A DNA stretch of 64,000 nucleotides from Psychrobacter sp. WY6. Lineage in GTDB: Bacteria; Pseudomonadota; Gammaproteobacteria; Pseudomonadales; Moraxellaceae. Each line of letters starts with the position of its first letter. The stretch's first letter is position 1. Below, piece after piece: positions 1-11,511 of the stretch. The notes beneath the pieces were generated by a model that saw only the letters and a program-made list of their open reading frames with translations, made no database searches and was not told where the DNA came from. The position numbers and the translations under genes were made by a program. The DNA lies in NCBI RefSeq assembly GCF_018448495.1, contig NZ_CP049902.1, positions 2,666,001-2,730,000 on the forward strand. The letters are read 5' to 3'.

Positions 1-1
1 C

Positions 2-3000
2 ATGAAACTTATAGATAACTTGAACCACAGATTTGGCGATGACATAAAAGAAAACTTGCATACTGATTCTAAGTTACAGATAGCCGCCTCATTTTCTCTA
101 TCTATGCTTATGCAGCGTTAAAGCAAGAGCTTAAGAATATCGATGGGATGCAGTTTTTATTTACCTCTCCCACTTTTGTACCTAATGATGTCACCGATAA
201 GTTCAAAAAAGAAAAGCGTGAGTTTGTCATTCCTAAGTTCAATAGAGAAGACAGCCTATATGGCACTGAGTTTGAGATTCATCTGAGGAACAAGCTGACT
301 CAAAAAGCGATTGCTAAAGAATGTGCCGAATGGATACGCAAAAAAGCGGTCTTTAAGTCAAATACTACCAACTCACCCATGCAAGAGTTTGTATGCGTTA
401 AAGACAATGCATCATTATTTACTTACATGCCTATTCAAGGCTTTACTCCTGTTGGGCTGGGCTATGAAAAAGGCGACGCTGTCTCGAACATGGTCAATCG
501 GTTTGATTCAGACTATGCGCTACCCTACCTGAATTTATTTAATCAAATATGGCAGGATCAGCAAAAGGTGACTGATATTACTGACGAGATTGTTCGCCAT
601 ATTGAGTCGGTATATCAAGAGAATGATCCTGAGCGTATATACTTTCTAATACTCTATAATGTTTTTAAAGAGTTTCTTGAAGATCTAAATGAAGACGTTA
701 TGCCTAACGACCTAACAGGCTATCATGATACATTGATTTGGCAAAAGCTTTATAACTTCCAAACTGATGCAGCCGTAGGCATTATCAATAAGCTTGAAAC
801 CTATAACGGTTGTATCCTAGCTGACAGCGTTGGTTTAGGTGTAAGACGTTCACTGCACTTGCCGTAGTCAAATACTACGAGCTGCGCAATAAAAGTGTCT
901 TGGTACTTTGTCCTAAAAAACTTGGTGCCAACTGGACTAACTATAACGCCAATTTGACCACCAACATTTTTGCTAAAGATCGTTTCAATTACGATGTGCT
1001 TTTTCATACCGACCTATCTAGAAATAGCGGTGAAACCCTAGGGATAGACTTAGCGAAAATCAATTGGGGCAACTATGATTTAGTAGTTATCGATGAATCG
1101 CACAACTTTCGTAACCGCGAGAACTTCAAAGATAAGAAGACTCGCTATGATCGCTTGATGGAGCAAGTCATACAGCAAGGCGTTAAGACTAAAGTACTGA
1201 TGCTTTCAGCCACGCCAGTAAACAACCGCTTTAACGATTTAAAAAATCAGCTGGCGTTAGCCTATGAAGGAATAGTAAGAATCTAGATGATAAGCTCGAT
1301 ACTAAGCGAGATATTGACACTATATTCCGAAATGCTCAGGCAAGTTTCAACAACTGGTCAAAACTGCCAGTGGAGCATCGCACCACTAAAGCCATATTAG
1401 ATATGCTCGATTTTGACTTTTTCAAACTCTTAGATAGCGTCACTATTGCACGTTCACGTAAGCATATTCAGCGCTTCTACGACACCAAAGAAGTTGGACA
1501 ATTCCCGACACGCTTAGCGCCACTTTCATATCGCTGTGCCATTACTGAAGACAATAGTATTGCCTTCAATCAGATTTACAAAGAACTAGCCTCAATTAGA
1601 ATGGTTGTGTATGCACCGCTCACGTATATTTCCTAGCGCTTTAGAGAAATACGAAGACCTATATGACACTGAGATCGAAGGTAAAAGACAATTCAAACAA
1701 CAAGATCGAGAACAAAGCTTACAAGCATTGATGACGGTCAACTTACTCAAACGTTTAGAGAGCTCTGTTCATGCGTTTCGTTTAACATTGCACAACTTAA
1801 AAAATCGCTTGGAGCAAGCTTTATCTAGCATCGCTGAGTATCAGGCTCGAAAAAGTAATGATCTATTATCTATCGATATTGGTACAGGATACGATGATGA
1901 CGCCTATGATGAAGGGCTTGATGAGCCAGTTAATCCTAATGATTGGGTGGGTGGTAAGCTTAAAGTTCATCTTGATGACATGGATATATTAAAGTGGCAC
2001 ACAGACTTGGAGGCAGACTACGCTGTTGTCAGACGACTAATCGCCACTATTAGTACAGTCACGCCAGAGCGTGATCATAAGCTTCAACACCTCAAAAAAC
2101 ACCTTATCAATAAAATTAATAATCCTATAAACTCTGGCAACCAAAAAGTACTTATATTCACTGCTTTTGCCGATACTGCTAACTATTTATACGAGCATAT
2201 AGCTCCAGAATTGTTGCACGACTTTAGCTTACATACCGCTAAGATCACTGGTAGTGAAAATCACACTACCATTAAGAGTATGGTCGGGAGCCGTAAGGGC
2301 TACGATATGCAGGGTTTATTGACACTTTTTTCGCCTAAGTCTAAACAGAAAGATGACATCTTTCCTGACGAAACTAGAGAGATAGATATCTTAATAGCCA
2401 CCGACTGTATTTCTGAAGGGCAGAACTTACAAGACTGCGATTATCTTATCAACTATGATATTCACTGGAACCCTGTACGTATCATTCAACGCTTTGGTCG
2501 AATAGATCGTATCGGCTCTACCAACGATCAAATTCAACTGGTGAACTACTGGCCAGATATCAGCCTAGATGAGTACATTAACTTGCGTGAGCGCGTTGAA
2601 AATCGCATGATTATTGTCGATATGGCCAGTACAGGTGATGATAACGTACTCAGTGCTAAAGCCAATGATATCGCTTACCGACATGAACAACTAAAACGTA
2701 TGCAGACTGAAGTGCTTGATTTAGAAGACGCTAATACAGGTGTGTCTATTACAGACTTAGGTCTTAATGATTTTCGTATGGATTTGCTTAGCTATATAGA
2801 AGCGAACCCTAACTTAAAGCGACTGCCTAACGGATTGCATGCTGTCGTTCCTGCCAATGACAAATTAGGACTACCTGCCGGTGTCATTTTTGCCCTAAAA
2901 GCACGTGAGCTAGCTCAAGCTAACGGACGCACAAATCATAAAACTGATGCCGAGAAAACTAACCAGCTATACCCTTATTATCTGATATATATTGATAACG

Positions 3001-3350
3001 ACGGAAAAGTCATAGCAGATTATACCCAAGCGAAGCACTTGCTTAGCTTGGCTAGACAAGCGTGCCGTGGGCAGCCTGAACCTATATTAGAGGTATGCAA
3101 GACCTTTAATAAGCGCACCGCTGATGGTCAAGATATGAGTCACTATAGCTTACTATTAGACTTAGCTATAGAAGCGATCAAGGAAGTCAAAGCTGACAAA
3201 GATATCGATAGCTTATTCAGCGGTATGACGACTACCGCTCTAAAAAATGACATAAATGAGCTTAATGACTTTGAACTTATAGGGTTTGTTGTGGTAGAAG
3301 AGCTCACTTCAAACAACACTCAACATACAAGCATTGCTAGCGACTTATGA
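2..3350 (+). pseudogene. SNF2-family DEAD/DEAH helicase, frameshifted
   Basis: Reads as one protein of about 1,100 residues if four frame changes are repaired. The reading starts MKLIDN at base 2. Breaks lie near 98 (an extra CT), 842 (an extra GT inside the Walker A loop), 1271 and 1627 (two bases apparently missing). Helicase motifs appear in order across the pieces: GLGKT once repaired, DESH at about 1092, LSATPVNN at about 1205, and in the intact 3' part ISEGQNLQ and QRFGRIDRIG at about 2410-2515. Such helicases are known next to type III or type I RM genes. The stop codon overlaps the next start by 4 bases, so the genes form an operon. Several breaks look like two-base changes, unlike the one-base indels elsewhere, so this may be a true pseudogene. 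Confidence 0.8.
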
Positions 3351-4159
3351 TCTTATACCAATATCCTCAATCGGCTGCCGTTGATAGACCCATACCCAAA
3401 AACAAGCTCTACGAGCAAGGCGCTGCTAACAGTAAGCTTAAGCAAAAGTTTATCGATGGAGTGGCGAAAATCACTTGGGCATATAAGCTCTCTGCTGGCT
3501 CGCTAAATATTCAAACCGATACTCTGTTTCAAGAAGTGCAAATATTTAGAATTGTTGCTCGCACTGCTGATATAGACCTAAGTATCCTCAAGTATATCGA
3601 CAAACTGATACCGACTCCCGTTATCTTTGAGATTGTCCATAATGATCGGGTCAAAGTTATTGCTGCTTACAAGCGTACGAACCAAGCAGATAAATCAAAG
3701 ATCGTGCTAAATAAATACTATAGCTCAGAATGGCTCGCCAGCGATCAACGTGAGCCGTTACCGTTGATACTTAATCTGACTGATTTATATAACCATCTGA
3801 TCGAGCAGCTGCTTCCTAGTATTATTAATGATGCCGTGACGGATAAGCTTACTGATACGCCAAAGCCACCTAGTCAGCACATTAAGCCAAAAGCCATTGA
3901 AGGTGACGCGCCTTCTACTGAATTGAGTATCGTTGCAAAAGCAGAGCTAAACCCAACAGCTACCGTCTCTATCAGTACTGCGATGAGTATAGAAGATAAG
4001 CTTAAGCATGTGCAGCAAGTCGAGAGCCTGACAAAGCAGGTCGAGCAACTTCAAAAAAAGGTCAAAAAAGAGCCTCAATTCAACCGCAAAGTTGAGCTTA
4101 ATATGCGTTTGCACAAGCTGAAAGAGCAGCTTACTCAGCTCATTAATAAAGCCCATTAA
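3347..4159 (+). CDS. DUF4391 domain protein
   Basis: An intact 270-residue protein. The start ATG overlaps the helicase stop, which indicates translational coupling. The opening YQYPQSAAVDRPIPK and the general composition match DUF4391 proteins, which regularly sit between an SNF2-type helicase and a type III methyltransferase. The last 60 residues are charged and predicted coiled coil (EQLQKKVKKEPQFNR and the leucine-rich tail), suggesting oligomerisation or contact with a partner protein. The catalytic role is unknown for the family. The gene is followed by a 76-base gap before mod. Confidence 0.75.
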   Translation: MILYQYPQSAAVDRPIPKNKLYEQGAANSKLKQKFIDGVAKITWAYKLSAGSLNIQTDTLFQEVQIFRIVARTADIDLSILKYIDKLIPTPVIFEIVHNDRVKVIAAYKRTNQADKSKIVLNKYYSSEWLASDQREPLPLILNLTDLYNHLIEQLLPSIINDAVTDKLTDTPKPPSQHIKPKAIEGDAPSTELSIVAKAELNPTATVSISTAMSIEDKLKHVQQVESLTKQVEQLQKKVKKEPQFNRKVELNMRLHKLKEQLTQLINKAH

Positions 4160-4235
4160 TAAAACTTATTTACAAATAATTGCTACAACCAATTGTCGTA
4201 CTTCATTCATACTCACCAGATTTAGGAAGACCTAG

Positions 4236-6297
4236 ATGACCAACGCCTCCCAAGCAAACAAACATGATAGCGATACTCTCGACATGCACAGCCCTAACCT
4301 AGTCGATGACAATGTGCAAAAAATCATGGCGCTATTCCCCAACTGTATCACTGAGTCAGAGGATGAACACGGCAAGCTAAAAAAGGCGGTAGATTTTGAT
4401 TTGCTACGTCAAGAGCTGTCACAGTCATTGGTTGAGGGCGGGCAAGAGCGCTATCGGTTAGACTGGCCGGGCAAACGTCAAGCGATATTAGAAGCCAACT
4501 CCCCTATTGCCAAGACGCTGCGCCCAGCGCGTGAAGAGAGTGTCAACTTTGATACGACCGAAAACCTATTTATAGAAGGTGATAACTTAGAGGCGTTAAA
4601 GCTACTGCAAGAGAGCTATCTAGGTCAGGTCAAAATGATCTACATTGACCCACCTTATAATCTGGGAGAAGATCAAATCTATAGAGATGATTTTTCTGAG
4701 AATACAGCCGACTTCTTAGAACGCTCAGAGCAATTGGATGAAGAAGGTAATCGCTTAATTACCAATACAGAAAGCAATGGTCGTTTTCATTCTGATTGGC
4801 TAACCATGATGTATAGTCGCTTAAAGTTAGCAAGAAACCTCTTAAAAGATGATGGCGTTATATTTATTAGTATAAATAATAGAGAAGTTTCTAATCTCCA
4901 AAAAATTTGCAATGAAATTTATGGTGAAAAAAACTTTATAGAATGTATTACATGGAATAAACGTGTTCCTAAGAATGATAAAGGCATAGGAAATATACAT
5001 GACTTTTTGCTAGTTTACGTGAAAAACAGTGACGTTAAACAAGAATTCATAATGTTAAAAGATGGGTTGAGTGAAATATACGCAGTTTTAAACAAAGTGA
5101 AAAATAAAAAGTTTTCGATTAGTGATGCTGAAAAAGAAATTAAAAAGCTATACAAAAAGGGTCGTATGACAGGGGATTACATTATACAACTCATTAAATG
5201 ATGATTACAAACTATGGGGTAAAATCAACATGAGTTGGCCAAATGCTGATACTTTTGGCCCTAGATATGAAGTGCTTCATCCCAAAACAGGAAAGCCTGT
5301 TAAAATCCCTGAAAGAGGGTGGCGATGGAAACAAAGTACTTTTAATACAGCCGCTGGGATTGAGGACGGCCTTTATAAAGATATTATTGAAAGACATGAT
5401 GGAAGTTTTACTTGTGGTGGAATATGGTTTGCTAAAGATGAGCACACTCAACCAAGTTCAATTACCTTTTTAGATGACGTAAATTATTTTTTACTTAGGT
5501 CTATCTTATCTTTAAAAAGTAATGGAGGCATTGAAGTTGAAGACTTGTTCCAACAGAAAAATTACTTTTCATACCCTAAACCAACTTTATTAATTAAAAG
5601 CCTAATTAAATCAATTAGTCTTAAAAATGAGTTAGTCCTAGATTTTTTTGCAGGCTCATCTACCACTGCTCATGCGGTCATGGACTTGAATGCTGAAGAT
5701 AACGGAAATCGTAAATTTGTAATGGTGCAACTAAATGAGTCAATCAATCCTGATAAACAGAAAGACGCTTATAAGTTTTGTTTAGATAATGACTTTGAAC
5801 CTAATATAGCAGAAATATCTAAAGAACGTATCCGCCGTGCTGGTCAAAAAATCTTAGCTGATAACCAGGATAAAGACGGCATCGAAGATTTAGATATTGG
5901 TTTTCGCGTGCTAAAAATTGATAGCACCAACATGAAAGACGTCTATTACACGCCCGATAACTATGAACAGGCCACATTAGATAACCTAGAGTCACATATA
6001 AAAGATGATCGCACTGGAGAAGATTTACTATTTCAAGTAATGCTCGATTGGGGTGTGCCTTTATCTTTACCTATAGAAGTCAAAGACATCCAAGGTAGCT
6101 TAGTCTATTACGTGGGTATGGATAGTTTAGTCGCATGTTTTGACACGCTAACGACTGACTTAATAGATGAGATATCAAAGGACAAACCGCTGAAATTTGT
6201 CTCAAGTGAGCTGGCGATAGCCCATGACCAAGACAAAACCAATATCAAAGCACGTTTTGCGCAACTATCACCTGATACGCAAGTAAAGTTCATCTAA
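4236..6297 (+). CDS. mod: Type III RM DNA methyltransferase Mod (one frameshift)
   Basis: N6-adenine methyltransferase and specificity subunit of a type III RM system. An AGGA ribosome-binding site lies just before ATG 4236. The N-terminal part carries the conserved block VDFDLLRQELSQ and the catalytic motif DPPYN at about residue 137. The C-terminal part carries LDFFAGSSTTAHAVM at about 5640, the AdoMet-binding FxGxG-like motif. This order (DPPY before FxGxG) is that of beta-class enzymes. A single extra base between 5170 and 5187 splits the gene: after GDYI the reading must shift to YNSLNDDYKLWG. There is no tract of short repeats at the break, so classical phase variation is unlikely. Without a read-through this copy would not methylate while Res is intact. 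Confidence 0.88.
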
Positions 6298-6308
6298 GGA
6301 TTTGAGTA

Positions 6309-9300
6309 ATGGAAATTAAATTCAAAGAGCTCCAGTATCAACTTGATGCGGTGAATGCGGTAGCAGATTGCTTTAAGGGGCAACCGAAAGAAGTTGCTCA
6401 ACGATATACCATTGACCAAGGCAAGCAAAAACCTTTACCTAAACCGAAAGGTGAGACCTTATCTTTGTTCACTGAGAATGAGGCGCCTAGCACTAAGCAG
6501 CCATCGCTATATGATGAGTTGCATATTGGCTATGCCAATGCGCCTATTGACGACCCCTCAAAAATATTAGAGAACATAAAACGTGTGCAAGCAAGCCAAG
6601 GCTTGCCACAGTCATCTGAGCTAATCACGGATGACACCTCTACTAAAGGCGGTAAAGGACAGAACCTAACCACTAGTGCTATCAACCTAAACATTGAGAT
6701 GGAAACGGGTACGGGTAAAACCTATTGCTATATCCGCTCTATGATGGAGCTAAATAAGCGTTATGGGTGGTCAAAATTTATTATCGTCGTACCGAGCATT
6801 GCTATCCGTGAAGGCGTAGCAAAAACCTTTGAGATGACAGCTAACCACTTCCAAGAAAAGTTTGGCAAAAAGCCTAGATCATTTATTTATAACTCTGACC
6901 AGTTGCATGAGCTTGAAACTTTTAGCTCAAGCTCAGATGTTTGGGCAATGATAATTAACGTTCAAGCTTTTAATACCATAAAGCAAGGCGCTAACAATAA
7001 AGCCGCCCGTAAGATTTATGCTGAAATGGATGACTTTGGCTCACGTCGTCCTATTGATGTGATACGTCGCAACCGCCCTATTCTTATTCTTGATGAACCT
7101 CAAAAAATGCAGTCTAAGAATACATTAGAAAGCCTGAGTTATTTCAACCCTCTATTCATTATACGTTATTCAGCGACCCATAAGCGCGACTATAATCTGG
7201 CTTATCGCTTAGATGCATTAGATGCCTATAATCAAAAGCTAGTCAAAAAGATTACCGTCAAAGGTGTTGAAGTCAAAGGATTGTCTGGCGCTCATAGCTA
7301 CTTGTATCTACAAGATATAGAAGTGTCTTCATACGACCCTACGGCTAGGCTTGATATCGAAGAAAAAACCAAATCAGGCGTCAAGCGTCGTGTTCGTCGT
7401 GTTAAAAAAGGTAGTGATCTATACACACTATCCAACCAAGCCACACAGTACAAAGACCGTTACGTCGTCGCTGAAATAGACGCTCGCGATCAGTCTTTGA
7501 CTTTTACTAATGGTATAAAAATTCATGTTGGTGAGGCACTTGGCCAAATCGATGAGCAGCTAATGCGTACTATTCAGATACGCGAGACTATTCGTGCCCA
7601 TCTAGACAAAGAACGCGTGCTGTTTAATCAAGGCCTTAAGGTGCTGAGCTTATTCTTTATTGATGAAGTCGCAAAATACCGTCAGTACGACGATGAGGGC
7701 AACCGTATTGATGGTGAGTATGCTCAAATATTCGTTGAACAATATCAGCAACTGGTTGATGATATGATAGGTCTGAATGTAGAAAATGATGCTTATCTTA
7801 ATTATCTAGGTGAGATTGACGTTGACCGTACTCATAATGGCTACTTCTCAGTCGATAAAAAAAGCCAACAGATGGTTGATCCTACAACCAAAAACTTTGT
7901 AGATGAGGAGCTGGGTGGTAAAGTCAGTCTGACCGATGATATCGACGCTTATGACCTTATTTTAAAAGATAAAGAAAGCTTACTGTCCTTTCCTGAGCCA
8001 AACGACTCAGAAGAGACTCGCCACAAAAAAAGTGTTCGCTTTATCTTCTCACATTCTGCCCTAAGAGAAGGCTGGGATAATCCTAACGTATTTGTCATTT
8101 GTACCCTAAAACATTCTGAAAACACCATTTCTCGCCGGCAAGAAGTGGGACGAGGCTTGCGTTTGGCAGTACGCAAAGACGGTATGCGTATGGATGCCAA
8201 TCACTTGTCCAAAGGTGATATTCATCGTATCAACAACCTCACAGTCGTCACTAATGAAAGCTACACCGACTTTGTGACTAACTTGCAGAAAGAGCTGGCA
8301 GCAGCTTTGTCTAGCCGACCTACTAAAGCCACAAAAGACTATTTTTATAATAAAGTACTAACGCTAGATGATGGAAGCAAGCATGAGGTAAGCGAGCGTG
8401 ATGCTGATATGATTGTCCATTATCTTATTAAAAATGATTACATAGATTTTGATAAACATATCACTGATAGCTATCATGAAGCTGTTAATAATGACAGCTT
8501 AGCGCCGCTACCAGAGGCACTTGTACCTTTAACAAATCAAATAGTAAAACTAATCGGCGGTATCTTTAATCCCAAAGACCTTGAAGGTATGACCGAGAAT
8601 GATAACAAGACAACACCCAATCCTATCAATGAGAATAATTTTAAGAGAAAAGAATTCTTAGAGTTATGGAACCGTATTAATCACAAGGCAGTATTTGAGA
8701 TTAAGATCGATAGTGGAAAACTTATAGCGCAGAGCATTCAATCCGTTGAAGCAGCAGCAAAGCAAAGGAATAATAACTTTGTAGAATCACTTAGCTATAA
8801 GCTCGCTCAATCTACTCAGCGCGATACTATCACTCATGAAGAACTGACCGCTAGGCAGTCATTTAGCAACCCTACCACCTCGACTGAATCAGCAGATGTT
8901 TCTATACGTTCACAAGTGAAATACGACTTAATAGGCTCACTGAGTGAACAGACGGATCTTACCCGTCGTAGTATCGTGGCTATTTTAAAAGGTATCAACA
9001 ACGCAATTTTTGCGCAGTTCAAAAATAACCCTGAAGCCTTTATACGTGAAGTGGCTCGCCTTATTAATGAAGCACGTATCAAAATGGTTATCCAAGGGCT
9101 GACCTACTATACGATCGACCAGACTTACCCGCTTAGTGAGATTTTTGTGTCGAATCAAAAAGTTCCTAGTGACTCGCTAAAAGTTAGCCGACATGTCTTT
9201 GACTATGTAGCGACGGACTCAAGCATTGAAAAACGATTCGCTCAGGAGCTAGAAGGTGCTATTGACGATGTAGCGGTATATGCCAAGCTGCCTGATAGAT

Positions 9301-9572
9301 TCAAAATACCAACCCCAGTGGGCGACTACAATCCTGACTGGGCCATTGCTTTCAACGAAGGCAAAGTGCGTCATATTTATTTTGTGGCTGAAACCAAAGG
9401 CTCAATGATAGACGCTGACTTACGTGAAAAAGAAAAGTATCGGATAGAGAGTGCTAAAAAGTTCTTTGATGCACTAAACCTAAAGGCTGGCGAGAATAAC
9501 GGCCTTGTAGATCAGACTGTGAAATATGGCGTGATTGACAGCTTTGATGAGTTATTAAAGCTGGTTAGTTAG
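6309..9572 (+). CDS. res: Type III RM endonuclease/helicase Res
   Basis: An intact 1,087-residue restriction subunit, of usual family length. Walker A METGTGKTY lies at about residues 131-138, the type III signature DEPQ at about 260 and SATHK shortly after. The SF2 helicase core ends with a QEVGRGLRLAV-type motif VI. The C-terminal PD-(D/E)XK nuclease is visible as NPDW near residue 1005 and AETKG near 1028. The gene starts 11 bases after the mod stop, so it is cotranscribed with it. Known type III enzymes cut only as a Mod-Res complex, so a broken mod would leave this protein without target recognition. Confidence 0.93.
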   Translation: MEIKFKELQYQLDAVNAVADCFKGQPKEVAQRYTIDQGKQKPLPKPKGETLSLFTENEAPSTKQPSLYDELHIGYANAPIDDPSKILENIKRVQASQGLPQSSELITDDTSTKGGKGQNLTTSAINLNIEMETGTGKTYCYIRSMMELNKRYGWSKFIIVVPSIAIREGVAKTFEMTANHFQEKFGKKPRSFIYNSDQLHELETFSSSSDVWAMIINVQAFNTIKQGANNKAARKIYAEMDDFGSRRPIDVIRRNRPILILDEPQKMQSKNTLESLSYFNPLFIIRYSATHKRDYNLAYRLDALDAYNQKLVKKITVKGVEVKGLSGAHSYLYLQDIEVSSYDPTARLDIEEKTKSGVKRRVRRVKKGSDLYTLSNQATQYKDRYVVAEIDARDQSLTFTNGIKIHVGEALGQIDEQLMRTIQIRETIRAHLDKERVLFNQGLKVLSLFFIDEVAKYRQYDDEGNRIDGEYAQIFVEQYQQLVDDMIGLNVENDAYLNYLGEIDVDRTHNGYFSVDKKSQQMVDPTTKNFVDEELGGKVSLTDDIDAYDLILKDKESLLSFPEPNDSEETRHKKSVRFIFSHSALREGWDNPNVFVICTLKHSENTISRRQEVGRGLRLAVRKDGMRMDANHLSKGDIHRINNLTVVTNESYTDFVTNLQKELAAALSSRPTKATKDYFYNKVLTLDDGSKHEVSERDADMIVHYLIKNDYIDFDKHITDSYHEAVNNDSLAPLPEALVPLTNQIVKLIGGIFNPKDLEGMTENDNKTTPNPINENNFKRKEFLELWNRINHKAVFEIKIDSGKLIAQSIQSVEAAAKQRNNNFVESLSYKLAQSTQRDTITHEELTARQSFSNPTTSTESADVSIRSQVKYDLIGSLSEQTDLTRRSIVAILKGINNAIFAQFKNNPEAFIREVARLINEARIKMVIQGLTYYTIDQTYPLSEIFVSNQKVPSDSLKVSRHVFDYVATDSSIEKRFAQELEGAIDDVAVYAKLPDRFKIPTPVGDYNPDWAIAFNEGKVRHIYFVAETKGSMIDADLREKEKYRIESAKKFFDALNLKAGENNGLVDQTVKYGVIDSFDELLKLVS

Positions 9573-9948
9573 ATCAATAGCTTCAACTGAAAATAAGGTT
9601 TTTAAACAGGTTTTTTATGAGTGAGTAATATTTCGATAGTGTTGCTTTCACTTATCAGACGGCAAAACCATTATTTTTTAAGGTACAACATTATCAAAGC
9701 TAAGCACTGTAAAAATTAGAGCAATAGGCTTTATCGTATATGAAAGCCACCGAGCCTTACCGTCTGGGCTTAGTGAGATTTTACTATTTTCAGATTTTCT
9801 CAGCTAGGTTGGTTGATATTGGGGTTTGAAAATTTTGTTAGCAAGTATTCAAAGTAAACTGGGCTAGCATCATTTTTGTCAGTAGATTGCAAACAGCCAA
9901 CAACACGATGTGCCAATAAGCTTTTTGCTGTACCTGGTGCACTTATTA
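9573..9948. other. Non-coding gap after res
   Basis: No supported gene. It contains one copy of a dispersed motif (9802-9830) and complementary heptamers CAGACGG (about 9658) and CCGTCTG (about 9763) that could close a large hairpin. I see no clear terminator with a T-run. Confidence 0.4.
9802..9830 (+). repeat. Dispersed motif copy 1
   Basis: The core GATATTGGGGTTTGAA is preceded at nine bases by AGCT, against AGGT in the other copies. Similar copies lie at 22802, 34865, 36732, 40644 and 63548, each in a gap beside a cargo gene set. Function unknown. Confidence 0.5.
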
Positions 9949-10793
9949 GGGCGTGTCCCTAATTGGAAAAAGGGGTAATAGTCGCTAAAATAAAGGTTAT
10001 ATTTTAGCGATCGATAGGTATTCATTAAAGATGGCCAGACAAGCATTAACCGATAACCTTTGGGAGCAGCTACAAGCGACTATGGCACAACATGGTTGCT
10101 ATCAAAAAGAGAATAACCGCGAAGTAATGGAAGCCATTCCTTGGAAACTCCGTACAGGCGCTCCTTGGCGAGACATACCTAAAGAATTATGCCCGTGGAA
10201 GACCGCTTACAACCGTTTTAATCGCTGGTCAAAAACGGGTTTGTGGGAGAAATTTTTTTTAGCCTTTGAGCAGAAATTGATACGGAGTGGGTATTCATCG
10301 ACGGAAGTTATATACGCTGTCACCAACATGCAAGTGGAGCTCGGCTTGGTGAAGATCGAGCAATTGGACAAAGCCGTGGCGGAGCAACTACAAAGATATA
10401 CCTATCCTGTGATGCCGATGGATATCCGCTCGATTTTAAAATCACTGGGGGTGACGTCCACGACAGTCAAGTTGCAGGTGAATTGATTGACATGATTGGA
10501 CAAGCTGATTACTTTATCGCTGATAAAGGCTATGACTCAGAAGCCATCAGAGACAAAGCACGTACCCACGATATGGTGCCTGTCATCCCTACAAGGAAAA
10601 ATGCCACACAGTCTAATCCAGAATTTGATAGTTATTTATACAAGTTACGGCATTTAGTAGAAAATATGTTTGCAAGGCTTAAACACTTCCGTAGTATAGC
10701 CACTCGCTATGAGAAGTTGGCTCGCAACTTTAAGTCTATGCTTTACCTAGCGTGTACCATTATTCATTGCAAGATGAATAATGGTACACGCCC
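9949..10793 (+). mobile_element. IS5-family element, copy 1 (complete)
   Basis: An 845-base element bounded by inverted ends GGGCGTGT at 9949 and ACACGCCC at 10786, flanked by TA on both sides, which fits the short target duplication of the IS427-like group. It carries one transposase gene. A truncated second copy of the same element lies at 28292-28560 in the other direction. Confidence 0.85.
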
Positions 10794-10818
10794 TAGTAAG
10801 GTTACAAGCCTGCTTTAA
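10031..10818 (+). pseudogene. IS5-family transposase, frame-disrupted
   Basis: The N-terminal part (MARQALTDNLWEQLQ, APWRDIP) reads in one frame to about 10275. The catalytic part then continues one frame back, giving EWVFIDGSYIRCHQHASG, GQSRGGATTK and a C-terminal YKLRHLVENMFARLKHFR. The D and E residues of the DDE triad lie in the second frame. The switch lies between 10270 and 10279, where I see no good slippery heptamer, so it looks like a mutation or read error rather than programmed frameshifting. The stop codon lies about 25 bases beyond the element end. Confidence 0.8.
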
Positions 10819-11194
10819 CTTCATTTTTGCGTCCTACCAGTCCATGGTTTAAATGCTCTTACAATGTAATTATTTTATTTTTTAAATCCGCCATTCTACT
10901 GCCTATTAATATTATTAATGGATACTATTTTTATCTTTGCTAAGATGGGGTAATTAATATTAAGGTTTGCACCTTTATACGTGACAACGTGACATGCTAT
11001 TAGATACATACCTTTCAGCACATTATAAGCTATGGATAGCATTAAAAAGTCACGAATATAAAATGACTGGACGCTATATAGTATATAGCTTGTCACGTTG
11101 TCACCCTAAACCTACCTACGTCTACACTTCGCTGCTATCATTACCGAAGACTTAATATTCTAAGGAAATGCAAAACAACAATGATATTAAAATA
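10819..11194. other. Non-coding gap with palindromic site
   Basis: No supported gene. It holds the inverted 14-mers described at 10981-11104 and otherwise AT-rich sequence. Confidence 0.4.
10981..11104. repeat. Inverted 14-mer pair (site A)
   Basis: GTGACAACGTGACA at 10981-10994 is matched exactly by its reverse complement at 11091-11104, with a centre of about 96 bases. The same 14-mer recurs at 15436-15449, also followed about 100 bases later by a degenerate inverted partner. The layout suggests a recombinase or replication-protein binding site. Confidence 0.6.
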
Positions 11195-11238
11195 AAGCTC
11201 AACCCTCTAACCATGAAAGCGATTAGAGAGTTGAGCTT
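11195..11238 (-). terminator. Rho-independent terminator
   Basis: A long stem with arms AAGCTCAAC-CTCTAA and TTAGAG-GTTGAGCTT and a short loop. Read leftwards it is followed by TTTATTTT. It lies just after the end of the gene fragment at 11273 and would terminate it. Confidence 0.75.
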
Positions 11239-11272
11239 AACGTTTAATCAACATACAAGTAATTGTTTTTTT

Positions 11273-11511
11273 TTAAGGTCTGTAAGTTAATCCTATATCT
11301 GCCATTTCACCCAAGTATTCCATAGTGCGTGTAGTAAAGTTCGGCCCAATAGCCGCCACCTCTGCATTTAATGCAAACTTTAAAACATCTTCAGCACCTG
11401 ACGATTCACCTCTGAATTTAAATATGTATCCATCTAGTAGCTGATTACGATATTTTATACCATCTACAAAATCAACGTAATGTTCAACATACTCTGGCCC
11501 CTCAATCATTT
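11273..11511 (-). pseudogene. 3' fragment of secreted-protein paralogue
   Basis: The visible residues match the C-terminal third of the protein at 23599-24163. Shared blocks are ESSG-ENVLKFA (here ESSGAEDVLKFA) and PNF-TRTMEY-GEM. The N-terminal two thirds, with the presumed signal peptide, are missing because an IS3-type element begins at 11512. An ATG in the IS end happens to create an in-frame start, but expression is unlikely to be meaningful. The original terminator is still in place. Confidence 0.75.

Noticed and set aside
5160..5190. Phase-variable switch in mod
   Set aside because: No simple sequence repeat at the frame break; one extra base in ATTATAC is not a slippage tract.
10255..10280. 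Programmed -1 frameshift in the IS5-type transposase at the T8 run
   Set aside because: The second frame has a stop at 10267 after the T run, so the shift must occur later, where no slippery heptamer is seen.
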